Assembly: GCA_947174985.1 (NCBI GenBank)
Contig: CAMWLB010000236.1
Span: 1-5,116 of the forward strand
Length of the DNA stretch: 5,116 nucleotides
Reading direction: 5' to 3'
From: an uncultured Lachnospiraceae bacterium
Lineage (GTDB): Bacteria > Bacillota > Clostridia > Lachnospirales > Lachnospiraceae
A model generated the notes under the pieces. It was not told where the DNA came from. It saw only the letters and a program-made list of their open reading frames with translations, and ran no database searches. How positions within the stretch are numbered: position 1 is the first letter of the stretch; the number at the start of each line of letters is the position of its first letter. This document shows, piece after piece, positions 1 through 3,557 of the stretch. The position numbers and the translations under genes were made by a program.

Positions 1-23
1 GTAGTATGAAGTAACCTGGTACA

Positions 24-38
24 TAGTTTTTAAAACTA
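24..38. repeat. AT-rich palindrome upstream of the TrhA-like gene
   Basis: TAGTTTT (24-30) and AAAACTA (32-38) are perfect inverted arms around a single T. After a two-base bulge, ACA (21-23) could also pair with TGT (41-43). It lies just upstream of the proposed -35 element. It could be an operator for the following gene or part of the end of a gene to the left of the window. With no G+C-rich stem and no clear T-run it is a poor intrinsic terminator. Confidence 0.3.
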
Positions 39-42
39 CATG

Positions 43-72
43 TTGTTATTTATTTGTTGATAAGTGTATTTT
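43..72 (+). promoter_or_regulatory. Possible sigma-A-type promoter for the TrhA-like gene
   Basis: TTGTTA (43-48) and TATTTT (67-72) are separated by 18 bases. This would place transcription start near 79-80 and leave a leader of about 47 bases before the ATG at 127. Both hexamers are imperfect and the region is AT-rich, so chance matches are likely. It is the best candidate in the 126 bases upstream of the gene. Confidence 0.35.
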
Positions 73-126
73 ATGAAGATTTTTGCAGAAAATAGATTCA
101 GACAGTTCTGAAAGAGGAGGTATTTT

Positions 127-777
127 ATGAATATTACGATTCGGGAACCCGGCAGTGCAATCACACATTTTATCGGCATGATGCTGGCACTTTTTGCGGC
201 AGTTCCACTCTTGATAAAGGCCGGCACAGAAGCCGGCGGCAAACATTTTATTGCCATGTGCATTTTTATGCTCAGCATGGTTCTGCTCTACGGTGCAAGC
301 ACCCTGTACCACTCAGTCAACGTAAGTGGAAAGTCCCTGCGGATTTTCCGCAAGATAGACCATATGATGATTTTTGTCCTGATCGCAGGCTCCTACACGC
401 CCGTATGCCTGATTGTGCTTGGCGGCAGGGAGGGCTATACCCTGCTCACCGTTGTCTGGAGCATCGCCATTGCAGGTATGCTGGTCAAAGCTCTGTGGAT
501 TAACTGTCCCAAATGGTTTTCTTCCATCATCTATATCGCGATGGGATGGGTCTGTGTGTTTGTGTTCGGACAGCTTGTCAACACACTTCCCCGCTCCGCC
601 TTTCTCTGGCTTTTAGCAGGCGGACTGATTTACACGGTGGGCGGTGTTATCTACGCATTAAAGCTTCCCATTTTCAACGCAAAGCATGCCGGATTCGGCT
701 CTCACGAAATCTTCCATCTGTTCTGCATCGCGGGAAGTGCATGCCACTTTATCTTTATGTATCTGTATGTGGCGTAA
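127..777 (+). CDS. trhA: Hemolysin III / TrhA family seven-helix membrane protein (PAQR superfamily)
   Basis: A 216-residue, very hydrophobic protein, the usual length for bacterial hemolysin III/TrhA (YqfA-like) proteins. About seven membrane segments can be drawn (roughly 13-31, 41-61, 79-99, 104-123, 132-152, 157-178 and 192-214). Superfamily signatures are visible. The N-terminal 'REPGSAITHFIG' holds Glu7 and His14. An SxxxH motif spans Ser58-His62, Asp78-His79 follow in the next segment, and the C-terminal HExFH has His193 and His197. In PAQR proteins the SxxxH histidine and the HxxxH pair form a zinc site in the membrane, so His62, His193 and His197 are the likely ligands. Family members are linked to membrane-lipid or energetics homeostasis. 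The 'hemolysin' name comes from one Bacillus cereus protein and should not be read as a toxin call. The start is set by AGAGGAGG at 113-120, six bases before ATG. It appears monocistronic. Confidence 0.9.
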   Translation: MNITIREPGSAITHFIGMMLALFAAVPLLIKAGTEAGGKHFIAMCIFMLSMVLLYGASTLYHSVNVSGKSLRIFRKIDHMMIFVLIAGSYTPVCLIVLGGREGYTLLTVVWSIAIAGMLVKALWINCPKWFSSIIYIAMGWVCVFVFGQLVNTLPRSAFLWLLAGGLIYTVGGVIYALKLPIFNAKHAGFGSHEIFHLFCIAGSACHFIFMYLYVA

Positions 778-832
778 GGAAGTCCATTGGAATAAACTTT
801 AGCTCAGCCACTAAACTTTTTCTTTGTAGCGC

Positions 833-861
833 TTGAACAAATCAACTCGCTATGTTATATT
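833..861 (+). promoter_or_regulatory. Strong extended -10 promoter reading toward the 3' end of galE
   Basis: TTGAAC (833-838) and TATATT (856-861) are separated by exactly 17 bases. The -10 is preceded by TGT (853-855), giving the extended -10 form TGnTATATT. Start would be near 868. It is the best promoter match on the plus strand, yet no open gene follows: the transcript would contain the hairpins at 874-893, 911-950 and 961-993, then run antisense into galE unless terminated. This suggests a small RNA, a leader left from a lost gene, or the end of an unrecognised mobile element. Activity is inferred from sequence only. Confidence 0.5.
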
Positions 862-873
862 ATAAAAAAGGAA

Positions 874-893
874 CAACCGCCCACAAGGGGTTG
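874..893 (+). other. Small hairpin just after the predicted start of the intergenic transcript
   Basis: CAAC (874-877) can pair with GTTG (890-893), and after a two-base bulge CCC (880-882) pairs with GGG (887-889) around an ACAA loop. It begins about six bases after the predicted transcription start, so it would be the 5' hairpin of that RNA. Stability is modest and no function is assigned. Confidence 0.35.
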
Positions 894-910
894 CCAATAA
901 GATTAGTTTA

Positions 911-950
911 CAAAACCACCCTTACTCGCCAAAGTATAAGGGTGGTTTTG
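911..950. terminator. Perfect 14-bp inverted repeat, probable bidirectional terminator
   Basis: CAAAACCACCCTTA (911-924) and TAAGGGTGGTTTTG (937-950) are perfect complements around a 12-base loop. The stem has a GC-rich core and ends in TTTTG on either strand, so a short U-run lies within the distal arm in both directions. It sits between the convergent TrhA-like and galE genes, where a shared terminator is expected. It could also stop the transcript from the promoter at 833-861. Against this, no long T-tract follows the stem on either strand, so a structural RNA element or a mobile-element end remains possible. Confidence 0.5.
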
Positions 951-960
951 CTATATAGAC

Positions 961-993
961 TTACTTACAAAACGAAAAAACGAATGTAAGTAA
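961..993. repeat. 9-bp inverted repeat with A-rich loop
   Basis: TTACTTACA (961-969) and TGTAAGTAA (985-993) are perfect complements around a 15-base A-rich loop. This second hairpin starts ten bases after the 14-bp one and ends 23 bases before the galE stop codon. In the galE direction it would be the first sizeable hairpin of the mRNA tail, with a T-rich loop. The stem is AT-rich and no terminator T-run follows, so its role is open. Confidence 0.4.
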
Positions 994-1016
994 TGCCAAA
1001 AGGAAAAGACCAAAGG

Positions 1017-2027
1017 TCAATACCCTTCCGGATTTTGACTCTGCCATCTCCAGGAATCTTCGCACATTTCCTTAATACCGTACTGTGCCTTCCAGCCAAG
1101 CTCTTTGTACGCTTTCTCCGCATTGGAGTAATTCTCCGGAATATCTCCCGCTCGGCGCGGCTTTATGGAATATGGAATCTTTACGCCTGTAGCCTCCTCG
1201 AAATTGTGAATGACATCGAGCACGCTGTAACCGATTCCGGTTCCCAGATTATAGATGCACAGCCCTGCTTTTTCCTCAATCTTTTTCAGTGCTTTCACAT
1301 GTCCTAACGCCAAATCCACCACGTGGATATAGTCCCTGATGCAGGTGCCGTCAGGCGTCGGATAATCATCACCAAACACACCAAGTTCTTTCAGCTTGCC
1401 AACTGCCACCTGTGTGATGTAAGGCATCAGATTGTTAGGAATTCCGTTGGGATTCTCCCCGATATTGCCGCTCTTATGCGCACCAATGGGATTGAAGTAC
1501 CGAAGCAGAATCACATTCCACTCTGTATCCGCCTTCTGGATATCCGAAAGCATCTGTTCCAGCATGGACTTCGTCCAGCCATAAGGGTTGGTGCACTCGC
1601 CCTTTTTTGCGTCCTCCGTAACAGGAACCTGCTCTGGTGTGCCGTACACTGTTGCAGACGAAGAAAAGATAATATTTTTCACATTGTGCGTCCGCATCAC
1701 GTCAACGAGCGTGAGCGTGCCGGTGATGTTGTTATTGTAATATTCCCAAGGCTTCTTTACGGATTCACCTACCGCTTTCAGTCCTGCAAAATGAATGACT
1801 GTCTCGATTTTTTCTTTTGTAAAAATTTCTTCCAGCGCCGCGCGGTCTAAAATATCCGCCTTGTAAAAGGAAACCGGCTTTCCCGTAATCCCTTCCACGC
1901 GCTTTAGGGACTCCTCGCTTGCATTGCTCAGATTGTCCACTACCACCACGTCATAGCCCGCATTCTGCAGTTCCACTACCGTATGGCTGCCAATATATCC
2001 GGCGCCTCCTGTTACTAAAATAGCCAT
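1017..2027 (-). CDS. galE: UDP-glucose/UDP-N-acetylglucosamine 4-epimerase (GalE)
   Basis: A 336-residue cytoplasmic short-chain dehydrogenase/reductase of the extended class, full length for GalE. It interconverts UDP-glucose and UDP-galactose using tightly bound NAD (Leloir pathway). The Rossmann motif GxxGxxG is at Gly7-Gly13 (VTGGAGYIGSH). The catalytic triad lines up with E. coli numbering: Ser124 in FSSSATVYG, Tyr149 and Lys153 in NPYGWTKS. Substrate-side motifs RYFNPIGAH and PRRAGDIPENY are intact. The residue matching the E. coli gatekeeper Tyr299 is Asn299. Small residues here (Cys in human GALE) allow UDP-GlcNAc/GalNAc, so dual specificity is predicted but unproven. The start is chosen at MAILVTGG because the reading frame farther upstream is not GalE-like and overlaps the previous gene, whereas AGGAGG lies seven bases before this ATG. 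It is second in an operon, 43 bases after the pyrophosphorylase gene. Confidence 0.96.
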   Translation of the reverse strand: MAILVTGGAGYIGSHTVVELQNAGYDVVVVDNLSNASEESLKRVEGITGKPVSFYKADILDRAALEEIFTKEKIETVIHFAGLKAVGESVKKPWEYYNNNITGTLTLVDVMRTHNVKNIIFSSSATVYGTPEQVPVTEDAKKGECTNPYGWTKSMLEQMLSDIQKADTEWNVILLRYFNPIGAHKSGNIGENPNGIPNNLMPYITQVAVGKLKELGVFGDDYPTPDGTCIRDYIHVVDLALGHVKALKKIEEKAGLCIYNLGTGIGYSVLDVIHNFEEATGVKIPYSIKPRRAGDIPENYSNAEKAYKELGWKAQYGIKEMCEDSWRWQSQNPEGY

Positions 2028-2034
2028 TTTTCTT

Positions 2035-2040
2035 CCTCCT
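2035..2040 (-). promoter_or_regulatory. Ribosome binding site that fixes the galE start
   Basis: On the minus strand AGGAGG is followed by seven bases (AAGAAAA) and then ATG at 2027. It decides against the longer open frame that begins at 2201 inside the upstream gene. Confidence 0.85.
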
Positions 2041-2070
2041 TTTTTCTCTATGAGTTTCGCAATTGCCTGT

Positions 2071-3303
2071 TTATAAGTCCACTCCGTTTTCTCTAAGCAG
2101 CGCTCTCGCACTCTCCACAGAGTCCACTCCTGTTTTATTCTTAATCGGTGCAAATTCCCTGTTGCGCACCACCTCAAAGGGCAGGCAGCTATCCATTTCA
2201 TGTATCATATCCAGCACCAGATTTTCAAATTTATAGCCGTTTGGCTCCTCGGGCTTCACCAGGTTCCCCGCCTCATCCATGTAGGGAATCTTTTTTTCCA
2301 CCACATGCAGGGGCAGTTTTTTCTTCAGCATTTCATGAAGCGCGCTCTCTTTGAAAAGATAGTTGAGGATAACGCCGAAATTGTATGCCGGCTCACCCTT
2401 TTCATTCTTCGCGTTCATCAGTTCTTCCGTCAGTTCATAGTATTCCACAATGGACGGTCTGCCATCCTCGAGGCACATGACGCCTACCTTTTCATCGGGC
2501 GCGTTTTTGCGTACCACCTTGGCGCCGACCGTACACTGCTTCTCTATCACCGCACCGATAAAAACGGGGTCGGCGATTCGCTGCAGCACATTGTCCACCG
2601 CAAACACGTTGAGCCATTCAATGCCGTGTTTTTTTACAATGTCAAGCACACCCGTGTTTTTCATGGAAACATACCAGCCGCCATTGCCGTTGGGCGAGGT
2701 GCTCATCCTGCTTTTGCTCTCCATGTATATCTTTCCGTCATAACCGGCCGCAGGCGCCATCTCCTGCTGAAAGAAGTGGACATATTCTGCTTTGTAGCCG
2801 AAGAAATCATGCGCCGTCAGGAAACGCACCGTGGCATCATGGTTTTTATCGCTCGTCATCACGAAAAGCGGAATCCAGGTGTCAGTACAGCGCACCACTT
2901 CAAGCAGATTGATTATCAGTCTCTCAAAGATATAAATCTCTTTTGTAATACCAATATTGTACACGCCCTTCGGGTCGTCCGAGCCAAGTCTCGTACCCAT
3001 GCCTCCCGCAAGCAGCACTGCTCCAACCTTGCCCTCCCGAATTGCCTGCATACCGATTTCGCAGAAATGCTCCCTGCTCTTCTCTATCTCGGCAAGCTCC
3101 ATTGCGCCGAGCGGCGTTATCTTTCCCTTCTGTACGCCTTTGTCCTTCTGCTTTAAGGAGTCAAGCACCGAAAAATCAGTCCCTGCAACCTGTTCCAAAA
3201 GCTCTGTCTTTCCGGCATCGTCCAACTCGTCATAGTATCTGAGGACATGCTCCTGTCCACATTTGTTCAATTTCTCCCGAGCCTGTGTATACGTTATTTC
3301 CAT
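2071..3303 (-). CDS. UDPGP-family UTP:sugar-1-phosphate uridylyltransferase, UAP-like (eukaryotic type)
   Basis: A 410-residue cytoplasmic nucleotidyltransferase of the UDPGP family, which makes a UDP-sugar and pyrophosphate from UTP and a sugar-1-phosphate. The nucleotide-binding loop is at 97-113 (LLAGGMGTRLGSDDPKG). Further on come 'VMTSDKNHDATVRFL' (148-162), 'FFQQEMAP' (177-184), the sugar-loop PNGNGG (204-209), 'VFAVDN' (233-238) with the likely metal-site Asp237, 'IVEYYEL' (285-291) and 'REFAPIKN' (382-389) near the C-terminus. From memory, the order and wording of these motifs (GTRLG..PKG.Y, FFQQ.M.PA, P.GNGG.Y, EF.P.KN) fit eukaryotic UDP-N-acetylhexosamine pyrophosphorylase better than glucose-specific UGP2. 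Substrate is therefore probably GlcNAc-1-P or GalNAc-1-P, though Glc-1-P or Gal-1-P cannot be excluded. It is unrelated in sequence to bacterial GalU and GlmU. ATG at 3303 is chosen because GGAGG precedes it; a GTG at 3378 has no ribosome site and would sit almost on the predicted transcription start. First gene of an operon with galE. Confidence 0.88.
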   Translation of the reverse strand: MEITYTQAREKLNKCGQEHVLRYYDELDDAGKTELLEQVAGTDFSVLDSLKQKDKGVQKGKITPLGAMELAEIEKSREHFCEIGMQAIREGKVGAVLLAGGMGTRLGSDDPKGVYNIGITKEIYIFERLIINLLEVVRCTDTWIPLFVMTSDKNHDATVRFLTAHDFFGYKAEYVHFFQQEMAPAAGYDGKIYMESKSRMSTSPNGNGGWYVSMKNTGVLDIVKKHGIEWLNVFAVDNVLQRIADPVFIGAVIEKQCTVGAKVVRKNAPDEKVGVMCLEDGRPSIVEYYELTEELMNAKNEKGEPAYNFGVILNYLFKESALHEMLKKKLPLHVVEKKIPYMDEAGNLVKPEEPNGYKFENLVLDMIHEMDSCLPFEVVRNREFAPIKNKTGVDSVESARALLRENGVDL

Positions 3304-3307
3304 TCTG

Positions 3308-3312
3308 CCTCC
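3308..3312 (-). promoter_or_regulatory. Ribosome binding site that decides the pyrophosphorylase start
   Basis: On the minus strand GGAGG is followed by CAGA and the ATG at 3303. The spacing of four bases is short but workable. The in-frame alternatives upstream (ATG at 3354, GTG at 3378) have no purine-rich site at a useful distance. Confidence 0.65.
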
Positions 3313-3323
3313 ATTGCACGCCT

Positions 3324-3347
3324 GCACAGCCTGTTTCCTGTCTGTGC
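3324..3347 (-). other. Hairpin in the 5' leader of the pyrophosphorylase-galE operon
   Basis: GCACAG and CTGTGC (arms 3324-3329 and 3342-3347) form a 6-bp stem around a 12-base loop, 11 bases upstream of the ribosome binding site in the mRNA. Closer to the 5' end, GCGT-GAAA-ACGC (3369-3380) makes a second, 4-bp stem with a GNRA-type loop. The predicted leader is about 84 bases, long enough for some folding, but I recognise no riboswitch class in it. It may only stabilise the message. Confidence 0.3.
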
Positions 3348-3393
3348 GCCGCATGTCATTATCATACTGCGTTTTCACGCTTTCGATATTTAT

Positions 3394-3422
3394 AGTATAA
3401 ACTTATGCGGCTTTTTACGCAA
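3394..3422 (-). promoter_or_regulatory. Sigma-A-type promoter for the pyrophosphorylase-galE operon
   Basis: On the minus strand TTGCGT (3417-3422) and TATACT (3394-3399) are separated by 17 bases, and transcription would start near 3387. This lies 80-odd bases upstream of the chosen ATG, in a region with no gene on either strand. The match is good at the -10 and fair at the -35. It also argues that the GTG at 3378 is not the start, since only about nine leader bases would precede it. For the divergent ATPase gene I find no equally good promoter between here and 3544. Confidence 0.6.
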
Positions 3423-3544
3423 TTCCTTTTTGAAATCAGACAAGTATATTTTGTCCCACCTTCTCATATGTTGCAATAACAGCTTGCCTTACATATGCCG
3501 GTCTGCCGTCCGGTTTAAGGTAAACGAAACTGTAAACCAGTCAT

Positions 3545-3551
3545 AAGGGGG
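3545..3551 (+). promoter_or_regulatory. Ribosome binding site of the calcium ATPase gene
   Basis: AAGGGGG is followed by six bases (ATTTTT) and ATG at 3558. An in-frame stop (TAA, 3516-3518) lies upstream with no other start between, so this site fixes the unusually late start of the ATPase. Confidence 0.7.
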
Positions 3552-3557
3552 ATTTTT

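Larger units (their letters stand above)
778..1016. other. 239-bp noncoding structured island between the TrhA-like gene and galE
   Basis: This stretch holds no supportable gene. It contains a strong plus-strand promoter, three consecutive inverted repeats (entered separately), and TAAACTTT as a direct repeat at 793-800 and 812-819. It is visibly more AT-rich than the genes on either side. A 45-codon basic open frame (852-989) and a 34-codon frame (796-897) cross it, but neither has a ribosome binding site. The concentration of structure suggests a regulatory RNA, a dispersed intergenic repeat or the remains of a mobile element; I cannot identify which. Confidence 0.45.
3304..3557. other. Divergent intergenic region between the operon and the calcium ATPase
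   Basis: Its left part is the leader and promoter of the minus-strand operon. From 3423 to 3544 I see only AT-rich sequence and a weak plus-strand candidate (TTGTCC at 3451-3456, 17 bases, CAATAA at 3474-3479) that I would not annotate as a promoter. No gene, RNA gene or repeat is evident in that right part. Confidence 0.5.

Noticed and set aside
127..777. Reading the hemolysin III gene as a virulence toxin
   Set aside because: The PAQR/TrhA family is widespread in harmless bacteria, and the sequence shows a housekeeping-type seven-helix membrane protein without a secretion signal or toxin domain.
798..826. TTTAG...CTAAA inverted repeat followed by a T-rich run, as a terminator of the TrhA-like gene
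   Set aside because: Only five AT-rich pairs form, so stability is too low; the 14-bp hairpin downstream is the more likely end of that transcript.
796..900. Plus-strand frame ending in 'LEQINSLCYIIKKEQPPTRGCQ' that could be the tail of a decayed gene
   Set aside because: It has no start codon with a ribosome site, opens directly after a stop at 793-795, and I cannot match it to a family. Kept only as part of the island description.
852..989. 45-codon open frame on the plus strand encoding a very basic peptide, across the hairpins
   Set aside because: No ribosome binding site precedes the ATG, the ATG lies upstream of the predicted -10 so the promoter could not express it, and the inverted repeats explain the sequence better than coding does.
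1008..1018. GACC-AAA-GGTC mini-hairpin at the galE stop, followed on the minus strand by a T-rich run
   Set aside because: A stem of four pairs with a three-base loop is too weak to call a terminator; the larger hairpins beyond it are better candidates.
993..1307. Plus-strand 104-codon frame
   Set aside because: Almost all of it lies antisense to the well-supported galE gene, and it has no protein-like features of its own beyond the shadow of galE.
2028..2201. N-terminal extension of GalE by 58 codons
   Set aside because: It overlaps the end of the upstream gene in another frame, is not GalE-like, and is bypassed by the AGGAGG-ATG start at 2027.
2200..3156. Plus-strand 318-codon frame opposite the pyrophosphorylase gene
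   Set aside because: Shadow of a strongly conserved minus-strand gene; the translation is His/Phe-rich with no recognisable domain and no ribosome site.
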